Source of the DNA: Streptomyces sp. WMMB 322
GTDB lineage: Bacteria; Actinomycetota; Actinomycetes; Streptomycetales; Streptomycetaceae
Direction: 5' to 3'
Length of the DNA stretch: 64,000 nt
Assembly (NCBI RefSeq): GCF_900090145.1
Contig: NZ_FMHI01000003.1
Location: 372,638 to 436,637 of the forward strand
How positions within the stretch are numbered: position 1 is the first letter of the stretch; the number at the start of each line of letters is the position of its first letter. Below are positions 34,784 to 43,166 of this stretch, piece by piece. Both the position numbers and the translations under genes were made by a program. The notes under the pieces are model-generated. The model did no database searches. It saw only the letters and a list, made by a program, of their open reading frames with translations, and had not been told where the DNA came from.

Positions 34784-35114
34784 CGGTCCGGCGGCCGCGG
34801 GGGCCGAGCGGCGCCCTGAAAAGCACCACCACGCGCAACCGCGAACTCGGGTGGGAGGAGGTCGAGTCGGGCTTTCGACCGGGCCTCACCCTCCACTCCG
34901 GGAGTCACGTGATCGTAGTTTCAACAGCGCCGACAGCACCAGACGGCGGCCTGCCGTCGAGGTGAGCACGTTGTGCACCCGGGTGTCCAACACTGCCGTG
35001 GCGGACGACTTCGGCTGACCAACCCACGGCGAGACAGGGAGCCTGTTAATAGCGGACCGACGTATCGAAGAGCGTGTAGCCGGAGCGCTGGCGCCGGGCG
35101 AAAGCCTCAAAGCC
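34784..35114. other. 331-base gap leading into a gene fragment
   Basis: No full gene. Around 34895-34911 lie two small palindromes (ACTCCgGGAGT and CACGTG). From 35019, after an in-frame TGA, the frame of the next entry is already open and coding-like (DRRIEERVAGALAPGESLK), but there is no ATG or GTG before 35115. Confidence 0.4.
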
Positions 35115-35321
35115 GTGTTTCGTGCTGAGCTCACCTCCTACCCCGACAGCAACAAGCCCTACGCCCCTGACGAGCACCGTCCCGAAGTGTTCTCAGGGCT
35201 GAGCATGCCGGGTGACCGCTGGGGCGCCTTCATCGGCACCATCGGCCGCATCCTGAGCAACGAAATCCTCAACAGCCCGATGAAAGGCTGCACCGGTCCG
35301 GCGTTCGCCGCTGACGCGTAA
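35115..35321 (+). pseudogene. Fragment of a conserved Streptomyces-type protein, start missing and end truncated
   Basis: From GTG 35115 the frame gives 68 residues; the same frame reads upstream to about 35040 with convincing sequence (RRIEERVAGALAPGESLKAV FRAE), followed by MPGDRWGAFIGTIGRILSNE. I recall proteins beginning with a PGE-x-x-x-AVFRAE segment and then MPGNRW-AF-x-x-T-DRRIL that are much longer, so this looks like an eroded or truncated copy. Codon-position GC is high, as in true coding DNA. No function can be assigned. Confidence 0.4.
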
Positions 35322-35430
35322 GGCTTACCGCTTGACCACCTGAACCGTAACGGTGCGGCATACCTCCACCAGCTGACCGCGGGCTCGAAGGCCGCGCGTT
35401 GCGGAGCGGGAAGCGACAAGACAGACAGGA

Positions 35431-35466
35431 GAAGGGTTCGCACACGGGCCAGATGCGAACCCCTTC
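35431..35466 (-). terminator. Terminator downstream of the mycosin genes
   Basis: GAAGGGTTCGCA (35431-35442) pairs with TGCGAACCCCTTC (35454-35466) with one bulged base and an 11-base loop. On the minus strand it follows the stop of the last mycosin by 13 bases and is followed by a T-rich run (TTCTCCTGTCTGTCTTGTC), as expected for an intrinsic terminator. Confidence 0.7.
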
Positions 35467-35479
35467 CCCTGGAGAACCG

Positions 35480-36787
35480 TCAGTTGTACGGCGGCTGCTG
35501 AGGCGGAGCCGTCGGCTGCGGCGAGTACGGCTGCTGCTGGTGCGGAGGTTGGCCGTAGCCGACGGCTTGGCCAGGCGGGTACGGGTAACCGCCCGAAGCT
35601 CCTGGGCCACCAAAGCCGCCGGGACCGTTGTTCCGGTTCCTCTTGCGACGTCGTACGAGCACGACGGTGAGGATGATCCCGCCGACGAAAAGAAGGCCGA
35701 GTACGCCCGTGATGATCCACAGGATGACCGCTTCCCTGTCGGACTGCGCCTGCTGAATCTTCGACTCCCGTTCCTTTTCCGCTGCCTTCAGGTCATTTTT
35801 GATCTGTCGCGGGAGAGAGAGGGGGCCGTACATGGAACCCTTCGGGATGTCCTCCTGGAGCGCCGCCAGAGGACGGATCGCGCCGTAGCCATATCGCTCG
35901 TCCGGAAGCTTCGCATCCTTCTCGGAAGCGGGCATCTCGGCAGTCTTCGTCAGGCGGTTGACGATCTGACCGGCGGTGAGGTTGGGAAACTTGGCACGCA
36001 CAAGAGCGGCGGCAGCGGATGCATAAGCGGTCGAGTCAGAGGTACCTGTGCCGGAGCGGTAGAAGCCACTTCCCCCACCGGCCGAGACAATCCGCGTAGC
36101 GGGTGCGGTCAGAAGCGTTTGCGGCCCCTTGTTGGAGTTCTCCCACAGTGTCCCGTCTTCCGTCACACCACCAACCGCGACGGCTCCCGGCTGCGCTGCA
36201 GGATACTCAACCTCCTCCCCGGAGTTTCCAGTTGAGGCGAAAACCGGGACGTTATTCTTCAAGGCGTAAGCAATCGCCTCGCCCTCGTCAGAAGCCTTTC
36301 CGGCGGTACCTCCCCGCGAGATATTGATCACCGTGGCGCCGTGATCAACTGCGTACTTGATGGGCTCTTTGAGCGCCGTCACACTGCCGCCATCAGCGCG
36401 GATCGGCAGAATCTTGGCTTCAGGAGCAAGGCCCATGACCCCATTCGCACCCCTGGGCCCATGGCCGTGGCCAGCGATGATCGCAGCCATGGCCGTCCCG
36501 TGGTCGTCTCCGTTTTCCGGGGCCGTGGAACCGCCGCTGATGAAGTCCTTGCCTTTGAGTACGCTTCCCTTGAGGTCGGGGTGCTGTGGATTGACGCCAT
36601 CATCGATGACCGCGACCGTCTCACCCTTGCCCCTGGTGATCTTCCAAATGGACTTGGCATCCAGGGACTTCAGTGCCCACTGATCGTCTCTGACCTGATC
36701 GGCTGCAGCGTTCCGGGCTGAAGTGAAGACGAGTGCCCCGGTCAGCGCTGCGCTGCCGATTACGCGCAGAGTCCGCGTGATGCCCAT
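35480..36787 (-). CDS. Type VII secretion-associated serine protease mycosin (copy 1)
   Basis: 435 residues: signal peptide (1-29), subtilase domain with Asp62 (VIDDGV), His96 (DDHGTAM), oxyanion Asn188 (STGNSG) and Ser250 (GTGTSDSTAY), a C-terminal membrane helix (355-379) and a Gly/Pro/Gln-rich cytoplasmic tail ending QPPYN. Mycosins (MycP) are membrane-anchored proteases essential for type VII secretion complexes. The start at 36787 gives the shared MGITR N terminus. It is the distal gene of the locus and a close paralogue of 37117-38421; a fragment of the WxG gene lies just upstream, showing that it arose by tandem duplication. Confidence 0.92.
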   Translation of the reverse strand: MGITRTLRVIGSAALTGALVFTSARNAAADQVRDDQWALKSLDAKSIWKITRGKGETVAVIDDGVNPQHPDLKGSVLKGKDFISGGSTAPENGDDHGTAMAAIIAGHGHGPRGANGVMGLAPEAKILPIRADGGSVTALKEPIKYAVDHGATVINISRGGTAGKASDEGEAIAYALKNNVPVFASTGNSGEEVEYPAAQPGAVAVGGVTEDGTLWENSNKGPQTLLTAPATRIVSAGGGSGFYRSGTGTSDSTAYASAAAALVRAKFPNLTAGQIVNRLTKTAEMPASEKDAKLPDERYGYGAIRPLAALQEDIPKGSMYGPLSLPRQIKNDLKAAEKERESKIQQAQSDREAVILWIITGVLGLLFVGGIILTVVLVRRRKRNRNNGPGGFGGPGASGGYPYPPGQAVGYGQPPHQQQPYSPQPTAPPQQPPYN

Positions 36788-36867
36788 CTGTCGAATCCCT
36801 TTTCCCGGCGGAGGGGTACCGCCAAGTGGCCGCACCCCCGAACTTGCGGTACCTCGCGGTGTCTCGG

Positions 36868-37010
36868 TACTTCTTCAGCCGATAGTGGGCGGTTACACCC
36901 CGGCGCTTGGGCATCCAGCTCTACCTCGTCCTCGACGAGCTTGTCCGGAGGCTCCCCTGTCTCCTGTCGTCGTGCTTGCGCCGGGAGCCCCTCGGCCATG
37001 CATCGCCGGC
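36868..37010 (-). pseudogene. Fragment of the WxG gene tail between the two mycosins
   Basis: On the minus strand the DNA matches the last 40 or so codons of the WxG protein gene (38513-38600 region): PDKLVEDE here against PDYLVEDE there, then MPKRRGVTA against MPKRRDVTP, with small insertions and deletions so that no single frame is kept and the stop is lost. The non-coding stretch up to the mycosin start (GGCGGAGGGGT, GGCCGCACCCCC) is also conserved in both copies. It is the scar of a tandem duplication of [WxG tail + mycosin]. Confidence 0.8.
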
Positions 37011-37116
37011 GACGACGACCCCAAAAGCTCTACGGACTCGGGCCTTATCCGGGGCTCGCACCCACATTGGGGCAGCAGCCCGAGCAGGCTTTACACGAAA
37101 AGGCGCTAGCAGTCCC

Positions 37117-38421
37117 TCAGTTGTACGGCGGCTGCTGAGGCGGCGCCGTCGGCTGCGGAGCGTACGGCCCCTGCTGGTGCGGGGGCTGGCCATAGCCGGG
37201 AGCCGAGCCGGGCTGAATAGGGTAAGCGCCGGGAGCACCGGGACCGCCAGAGCCGTTGTTTCGGTTCCGCTTTCGGCGGGACCTCACGACAAGAAGCACA
37301 ATGACCAGCACTACAACGAGAATCAGGACCCCGATCACGGACCAGGCAATTACCATCTTCTGGTCGGCCTGTTCCTGGAGGGTCTTCGACTCGCGCTCCT
37401 TCTCCGCTGCCTTCTCTTCGTTCTTGATCTGCTGAGGAACAGACAGCGGACCGTACTTAGAGCCCTTGGGAATGTCCTCCTGGAGCGCAGCCAGGGGGCG
37501 GATCGCACCGTAGCCATACCGCTCATCCGGAAGCTTCGTACCCTTCTCCGAAGCGGGCATCTCGGCGGTCTTGGTAAGGCGGTTGACAACCTGACCGGCG
37601 GTGAGATCGGGGTACTTCGCTTTCACGAGAGCAACACTGGCGGAAGTATACGCAGTGGCATCGGAAGTACCGGTTCCGATGCGGTAAGCGTCCGCATTGG
37701 CTTTCCCCCCAGTCGAAACGACCTTCGAGGCAGGAGCGCTGAGCATGGTCTGCTTACCACGGTTGGAATTGTCCCAGTGAGAACCGTCGTTGTTAAGGCC
37801 GCCTGCCGCTACCACACCGGGGTAGGCAGCGGGATATCCAACTGGACCCCCGTCGTTCCCTGTTCCGGCAACGATGACGACGTTGCGTTTCAAGGCATAG
37901 GAGATGGCTTCCGATTCACCATCCCCATCCAGTTTCGTCTCTCCCGCCTGGGAGATGTTGATCACAGATGCGCCATGATCAACGGCGTACCTAATGGATG
38001 TCGCATATCCATCTTGGCGACGCCCAAGGTCCCGAATCGGGAGGATCTTGGCTTCCGGCGCCAGGCCAACGACCCCATCGCCGTTCCCCGGTCCGTGCCC
38101 ATGAGCAGCGATGATCCCTGCCATGGCGGTACCATGGTCCTGACCTCCTGCCGGCGCCGTGGAACCACCGTCAATGAAGTCCTTGCCCTTTAGGACATTC
38201 CCAATGAGGTCGGGGTGGTCAGCGTTAACACCGTCATCGATGACAGCGACGGTCTGTCCCTTGCCCTTGGTTGTCTTCCAAATGGACTCGGCATCAAGGG
38301 CGTTCAATACCCACTGGTCGTCTCTGATCTGATCGGCTGTCGCGTTCGGTGCTGAGGAAATGACCAACGCCCCAGTTAGCACTGCGCCGCTGATGACGTG
38401 CACGGCCCGCGTAATGCCCAT
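37117..38421 (-). CDS. Type VII secretion-associated serine protease mycosin (copy 2)
   Basis: 434 residues, same layout as copy 1: signal peptide (1-29), Asp62, His96 (GQDHGTAMAG), Ser253 (IGTGTSDATAY), a C-terminal membrane helix and a PxxP/Gln-rich tail ending QPPYN. The two copies share long identical stretches (for example the AEMPASEK to LQEDIPKGS region) but differ more in the loop after residue 130. It directly follows the WxG gene, separated by a hairpin region, and is the ancestral position in the locus. AAAGGGA precedes the ATG. Confidence 0.92.
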   Translation of the reverse strand: MGITRAVHVISGAVLTGALVISSAPNATADQIRDDQWVLNALDAESIWKTTKGKGQTVAVIDDGVNADHPDLIGNVLKGKDFIDGGSTAPAGGQDHGTAMAGIIAAHGHGPGNGDGVVGLAPEAKILPIRDLGRRQDGYATSIRYAVDHGASVINISQAGETKLDGDGESEAISYALKRNVVIVAGTGNDGGPVGYPAAYPGVVAAGGLNNDGSHWDNSNRGKQTMLSAPASKVVSTGGKANADAYRIGTGTSDATAYTSASVALVKAKYPDLTAGQVVNRLTKTAEMPASEKGTKLPDERYGYGAIRPLAALQEDIPKGSKYGPLSVPQQIKNEEKAAEKERESKTLQEQADQKMVIAWSVIGVLILVVVLVIVLLVVRSRRKRNRNNGSGGPGAPGAYPIQPGSAPGYGQPPHQQGPYAPQPTAPPQQPPYN

Positions 38422-38448
38422 CTGTCGAGTCCCTTTGTTTCCGGCGGA

Positions 38449-38474
38449 GGGGTGCGGCCACATGGCCGCACCCC
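38449..38474. promoter_or_regulatory. Strong hairpin between the WxG gene and mycosin copy 2
   Basis: GGGGTGCGGCC (38449-38459) pairs perfectly with GGCCGCACCCC (38464-38474) around ACAT. No T-tract follows on the minus strand, so it is more likely an mRNA stabiliser or partial attenuator that sets the protease level relative to the secreted proteins than a full terminator. The duplicated copy at about 36812-36836 has mismatches in the stem. Confidence 0.5.
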
Positions 38475-38512
38475 CAAAGCTTGCGATATCTCGTAAGTGT
38501 GCCCGGCGTTCG

Positions 38513-39877
38513 TCAGCCGATGGTGGGCGGGGTTACGTCTCGCCGCTTGGGCATCCAGGTCTCCTCGTCCTCGACGAGATAGTCGGGACGTTCTCCTTGC
38601 TCCCTCTCTCCCTGATTGCGCCGAGCATTGTTGCCGCCAATGCCGCCACGCATGGCACCGTTTGCACCTCTACCGCGCTCGCCTGCCATCGTGCCGCCGC
38701 GGCTGGAGTGCAGACCCTGACCGCCTTGGCGGGCAGTGCCCTTGCCCTGTGCCGGCGTGTCGAGCGTGCCGCCCCGCTGACGTGCGAGCGGGCCACGGCC
38801 CACTGCGGCACCCGCGCCCTTGCCTCCGGCGCCTGAACCGAGACCGGCCGGAAGCCGTCCACCGACGCCCTTCCCCGCACCGATGCCCTTACCGGCGACT
38901 CCGCGGTTCCCGGAGTTCGCACCCACATACCCCGGGCCACCCGGCACACCGCCTGTACCGGGGCCCGAACCAGCTCCGACAGCAGGAGCGCCGCCCGGTG
39001 TGCCCGCATTCGCGCCCCCACGGTGCGGGGTCGTCGCGGTTCCACCGGAGATACCGTCCACCTTCGTGGCCGCAGCGGGTGACGTCGACTTCGGCGCACT
39101 CTTTCCTACCGGGCTTGCCGTCCGGGAGGTACCGGAGACCGCCGCGCCAGGTCCGCCCCCGTCAGGAGTCACCGCCACAGGAACAGGGGCGACACCGCCC
39201 GGGTCGCCCGGATAGTCGTCCCCCGGGTCAACGGGGCGGGGTCGCTTCTCCCACGACCCCATCGTCTTCGTCTGCGACGAGTACGCAATGGCCAGAGTCT
39301 CCATGTGGGCGGCGGCCTTGAGTTGCTCTTCCTTGCCGGCCGAGAGGTCGTCATCGTGGTTGTCCAGGGCCTTCTGCGCACCCTGGTTGCCCTGGATCTC
39401 GCCCCTCCACTTGCTGTCGTCGCGAGAGAATCCGTCTCCCAGTGCGTTCAGCCCACTGGAGATTTTCCCGGGCTTCTCGATCGCGTCGACCTTCGGCTTG
39501 ATCTCGCTCAGCTTCTGGCCGGCGTTTCGCATCGCGATCGATGTGTAGTTGGCATATGTGGCGCAGTCAGAGATCTGCTTGCTGATCCTCTTCGCCTTCT
39601 TGGCGAACTCGTCAGCGGACTCGCCCTCCCAGTGCTGCAGGATGTGTTCGACAGCCTTGTCGAAGTCTCCTTTAACGCTGCCGCCGCCGTTCACCAGGTG
39701 GTCGTGGATGTTCTGCCAGGCGTCGGCCACTTCGATGACCTGCTCCGGCTTGGCGTCGGCGAGCATGGCCTTCATCGAGTCGATGCTCTCCTGCGTCGCG
39801 AACGCGGTCTTGACCTCGCCCGCGTAGCACATGTTGCCGGTGTCGGTGTACTTGTCGAGCCCGGTGTCGTCACCCAT
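38513..39877 (-). CDS. WxG-containing type VII secretion substrate with long Gly-rich C-terminal half
   Basis: 454 residues. The N-terminal 230 residues are helical with a WxG turn at 83-85 (QHWEGESADEFAKKA), as in WXG100/PPE-like proteins that form helical hairpins for type VII export. The second half is low-complexity, rich in Gly, Ala, Pro and Arg, and ends with PDYLVEDEETW, which contains a YxxxD export-type signal (Y-L-V-E-D). It follows the Esx-like gene by 21 bases and precedes a mycosin. EccC/EccB/EccD components are not in the window. Function: secreted or surface protein of unknown role. Confidence 0.82.
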   Translation of the reverse strand: MGDDTGLDKYTDTGNMCYAGEVKTAFATQESIDSMKAMLADAKPEQVIEVADAWQNIHDHLVNGGGSVKGDFDKAVEHILQHWEGESADEFAKKAKRISKQISDCATYANYTSIAMRNAGQKLSEIKPKVDAIEKPGKISSGLNALGDGFSRDDSKWRGEIQGNQGAQKALDNHDDDLSAGKEEQLKAAAHMETLAIAYSSQTKTMGSWEKRPRPVDPGDDYPGDPGGVAPVPVAVTPDGGGPGAAVSGTSRTASPVGKSAPKSTSPAAATKVDGISGGTATTPHRGGANAGTPGGAPAVGAGSGPGTGGVPGGPGYVGANSGNRGVAGKGIGAGKGVGGRLPAGLGSGAGGKGAGAAVGRGPLARQRGGTLDTPAQGKGTARQGGQGLHSSRGGTMAGERGRGANGAMRGGIGGNNARRNQGEREQGERPDYLVEDEETWMPKRRDVTPPTIG

Positions 39878-39898
39878 GTCGTCCTTGCCCCCTGACCG

Positions 39899-40228
39899 TT
39901 AGTTGCCGGACCCTGAACGGCCGCTGTCCATACCGTGCTTCGCGTCGTGCTCGGCGTTCTGGTACTTGCCGTGCGCCTTCTTGGTGTTGGTTCCGAATTC
40001 GTCGATGACGTCGTGGATAACCTTGATGATCTCCTCGATGTGCGACTTCATCTCCGTGTGCGCACTGTCGAGTTCGGTCTGCTCGGCGAAGCCCTTACCC
40101 AGCGCATGCTTCGGAAGGAACGTGTTGTACTGACTCTTGGTCACCGAATCGCCCATGGCGGACGTCACCCGACCGAGCTTGCGTACCGTCTCCTCAAGCT
40201 CACTGAGGTCGACTCGCATCTCACCCAC
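39899..40228 (-). CDS. Small Esx-like helical protein with YxxxE secretion signal
   Basis: 109 residues from GTG 40228, preceded by GGAGG at seven-base spacing. Almost all helical (MRVDLSELEETVRKLGRVTS, then LDSAHTEMKSHIEEIIKVIH); the central turn lacks a classic WxG but the C-terminal KYQNAEHD carries YxxxE (Tyr89-Glu93), the general type VII export signal. It heads the operon and would pair with the WxG protein as a heterodimer, the usual mode of export. The frame is open further upstream but the ribosome site supports 40228. Confidence 0.8.
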   Translation of the reverse strand: MGEMRVDLSELEETVRKLGRVTSAMGDSVTKSQYNTFLPKHALGKGFAEQTELDSAHTEMKSHIEEIIKVIHDVIDEFGTNTKKAHGKYQNAEHDAKHGMDSGRSGSGN

Positions 40229-40657
40229 GGCTGCGCCTCCCCGTTCCGTCATCGTCATGCGGCTGTGCCGCTCCACCCTGCGCTTTGCGGGTGCGTGCAG
40301 GCCGACTCTGCGGCCGCGCCGCGGACAGCCGTGCACCATGGTGCCTTACGCGTGTATCAGGTACACCCTAGTAAGTGCCACTGACAGTCTGTCATTGGCC
40401 TGGAGTTACCTGCGCTTAGCGCGCTCGGAATCCGGCCGCCGGGACGGCTACTGCCCGCACGATGCACGAACCCGCTGGCAAGAGCGGAAGCGGACCCTGA
40501 CCGCCGCCCGAGCAAATGGTGCAAATGCCCTACGGCGGTGCCCTGTTGTACAGGGTCAGGGATATCAGATTGTGATGCGAACTCACGCCGCGCGCACAAC
40601 CGCCCATCGGCACAGGGCCGCCGCCATGCCCAGGCCCAGCGCCGATCAGGCGCCCCC
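40229..40657. other. 429-base region with the probable promoter of the type VII locus
   Basis: No gene seen. On the minus strand a TAGGGT -10-like element (40365-40370) lies below a perfect palindrome TGACAGTCTGTCA (40382-40394) that overlaps where a -35 would be (ATGACA at 40390-40395, spacing 19). This combination suggests a repressible promoter about 130 bases before the Esx-like start. The rest, up to the molybdoenzyme stop at 40658, holds nothing I recognise. Confidence 0.4.
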
Positions 40658-42991
40658 TCATCCCCCCACAGCCGTCTGCGGCCGGATCGGAAGGCGGTTG
40701 ACCGGCATGCCCGTGGCCGCGCGGACCGCCGCCGCCACCGCCGCCGGGGAGGTGACCACCGGTACCGCCGAGGCGGCCTTGGCTCCGAAGGGCGCCACCA
40801 CGTCCTGTTCCTCGATGAGTTGGACGATGCGGATGTCCGGGGCGTCCAGGGCGGTCGGCAGGGCGTAGCCCGTGAAGTCGGGCTGACGTACGACGCCGCG
40901 GTTGATGCGGAGGTGTTCGGTGAGGGCCGCGCCGACTCCCTGGGTGACGCCGGCCTCGATGCGGGCGTTGAGCTGGCGGGGGTTGAGGACGCGTCCCACG
41001 TCCTGCGCGATGGCCATCTCCACCACGCGGATCGAGCCGAGTTCGACGTCGACGTCGACGACCGCGCGTACGGCGGCGAACGCGAGCCCGACGAAGGCGT
41101 CGCCCTGCCCGGTGTCGTCGAGCGCCTCCGTGGGGTGCGGACGGCACTGGGCGGTGGCCCACAACTCCTTGTCCTCCAGGGCCTCCGCGACCGTCGTGGA
41201 GAGGACACCGTCGTAGGAGGTGATCTTTCCGTCGGCGATCGTCAGCAGCTCCGTGGACATCCCGAACTTCGCGGCCAGCGGCTGCAGCAGCTGCGTGCGC
41301 ACCATCTTCGCCGCCCGTTCGACGGCGCCGCCCGAGACCCAGGTGTGCCTGCTGTGCGAGCCGGCGCCCGCGGGCGGCTGGTCGGTGTCGACCGGGGCGA
41401 CGTGCACCTCGTCGATGCCCAGCGTCTCCTGCACGATCTGACGGGCCAGCGTCGTGAAGCCCTGCCCGGTCTCGACGGCGGCGCACATCACCGTCGCAAC
41501 GGGCCCGTCGACCTTGACGGTGGCCGTCGAGACCTCGTCGGCGCCCTCCGCGCCGAGCATGTGGACCATGCCGAGCGCGTAGCCGACTCCGCGGCGCACG
41601 GCGCCCGGTTCGCCCGCTCCCTCGGGGCCGCCCGGGAGCAGCCAGTCGCGTTCGGGGCTGTCCTTGGGCAGTGGCGGCAGCGGCGACTCCCGTACGGCGG
41701 TGAGGAGTTCGGCCACGGGTGCGGGGCAGGTGACGGTCTGGCCGGTGGGCAGCAGGTCGCCGGTGGCCAGTACGTTGCGCAGGCGCAGGTCTGCCGGGTC
41801 CATCTGCAACTGGGCGGCCAGCTTGTCCATCTGGCCCTCGTACGCGGCACACACCTGCATCGCGCCCTCGCCGCGCACGTGGCCGGACGGGGGGTTGTTG
41901 GTGCGCACGGCCCAGCCGTCGATGGTGGCGTGCGGCACGACGTACGGGCCGGCCGCGAAGGAGACGGCGGCTGCGAGGGCGTCGGCGCTGGTGTCCGCGT
42001 AGGCGCCGGCGTCGAGGAGGATCTGTGCCTCGACCTTCACCAACCGGCCCTCGCTGTCGGCGTGATGGCGGTAGCGCAGCAGGGTGGGGTGCCGGTGGGC
42101 GTGCCCGAGGAAGGACTCCTCGCGGGTGGCGGCGATCTTCACGGGGCTGCCGGTCTTCATCGCCAGCAGGCCCAACGGCACCTGCAGCCCGGTGTCTTCG
42201 CGGTCGCCCATCGCGCCGGGGACGCCCGTCACGACGACCTTGACCTGCTCGGGGGGCAGTCCGAAGCAGGCGGCGGCCAGGTCGCGGTCGGTGTGCGGGT
42301 CGGTGGATGCGGTGTAGATCTCCACGCCGCCGTCGGGACGCGGCACGGCGAGGCCCGCCTCGGCTCCGATGGGCGCGGGGTCCTGGCGGCCGATGCGGTA
42401 GAGGCCGTCGACGACGACGTCGCCGGTGACGTCCTGGTCGCCGAAGCGCAGCGGGATGTGACGGATCAAGTTGCCGTCGGGGTGCAGGGGTTCGGCCTCG
42501 AAGGACTTCTCCGGGTCGGTGACCGCCTCCAGCGGCTCGTACTCGACGGAGATCGCGGCGGCCGCCAGCCGTGCCGTGTCCGGGTGGTCGGCGGCGACGG
42601 CGGCGACGGGCTCGCCGAAGTAGCGCACGACGTCGCGGGCGAAGGCGGGCTGGTCCGCGACCCTGCGTCCGTGGCCCGCGTCGCCGGGGACGTCCTGGTG
42701 GGTGACGACGGCGTGCACACCGGGGAGTTCGGCGGCCTGCGTGGTGTCGATGGACACGATCCGGGCGTGCGGGTGCGGCGACCGCAGGACCGCGGCCCAC
42801 AGCAGGCCCTCGGCCCACAGGTCGGCGGCGTAGGGGAAGGTGCCCTCGGCCTTGGCGGGGGCTTCGGCCGAGGGGAGGGACGCGCCGATTCCGTGCGTGA
42901 CCGGGCCGCTGCCGGCGGGTTCGTGCGGAAGCGGTGTGCCCTGTGCGGGAGTCGCTGTGACGGCGCCGGGGCCGTCGGCCGTGCTGGTCAT
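40658..42991 (-). CDS. Xanthine dehydrogenase-family molybdopterin-binding subunit
   Basis: 777 residues from ATG 42991 (the frame is open to GTG 43132 with no family match). Aldehyde oxidase/xanthine dehydrogenase large-subunit layout: an N-terminal a/b hammerhead domain (AKAEGTFPYAADLWAEGLLWA, VVTHQDVPGD), then molybdopterin-binding segments (PSGHVRGEGAMQVCAAYEGQM, VETGQGFTTLARQIVQETLG, IAQDVGRVLNPRQLNARIEAG). Such enzymes hydroxylate purines, aldehydes or N-heterocycles. The third gene of a three-subunit operon after the FAD and iron-sulfur subunits. The substrate, purine or otherwise, cannot be decided by eye. Confidence 0.9.
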   Translation of the reverse strand: MTSTADGPGAVTATPAQGTPLPHEPAGSGPVTHGIGASLPSAEAPAKAEGTFPYAADLWAEGLLWAAVLRSPHPHARIVSIDTTQAAELPGVHAVVTHQDVPGDAGHGRRVADQPAFARDVVRYFGEPVAAVAADHPDTARLAAAAISVEYEPLEAVTDPEKSFEAEPLHPDGNLIRHIPLRFGDQDVTGDVVVDGLYRIGRQDPAPIGAEAGLAVPRPDGGVEIYTASTDPHTDRDLAAACFGLPPEQVKVVVTGVPGAMGDREDTGLQVPLGLLAMKTGSPVKIAATREESFLGHAHRHPTLLRYRHHADSEGRLVKVEAQILLDAGAYADTSADALAAAVSFAAGPYVVPHATIDGWAVRTNNPPSGHVRGEGAMQVCAAYEGQMDKLAAQLQMDPADLRLRNVLATGDLLPTGQTVTCPAPVAELLTAVRESPLPPLPKDSPERDWLLPGGPEGAGEPGAVRRGVGYALGMVHMLGAEGADEVSTATVKVDGPVATVMCAAVETGQGFTTLARQIVQETLGIDEVHVAPVDTDQPPAGAGSHSRHTWVSGGAVERAAKMVRTQLLQPLAAKFGMSTELLTIADGKITSYDGVLSTTVAEALEDKELWATAQCRPHPTEALDDTGQGDAFVGLAFAAVRAVVDVDVELGSIRVVEMAIAQDVGRVLNPRQLNARIEAGVTQGVGAALTEHLRINRGVVRQPDFTGYALPTALDAPDIRIVQLIEEQDVVAPFGAKAASAVPVVTSPAAVAAAVRAATGMPVNRLPIRPQTAVGG

Positions 42992-43166
42992 GCCGCTGCT
43001 GCCTTTCCGCGCCGTCCCTGCACGCGGTGATCCTTTGCTCCTCGACCCGTTACGTGCCGCTCCCGTACCGGGTGGTCCTGCACGGGCCGTCTCCACGGGC
43101 GGTGCCCGTTGCCCTGCCCGCTCACGCTGCACCCGTCAGGGAGGGCCGCCACGGACTCCCCGACCG

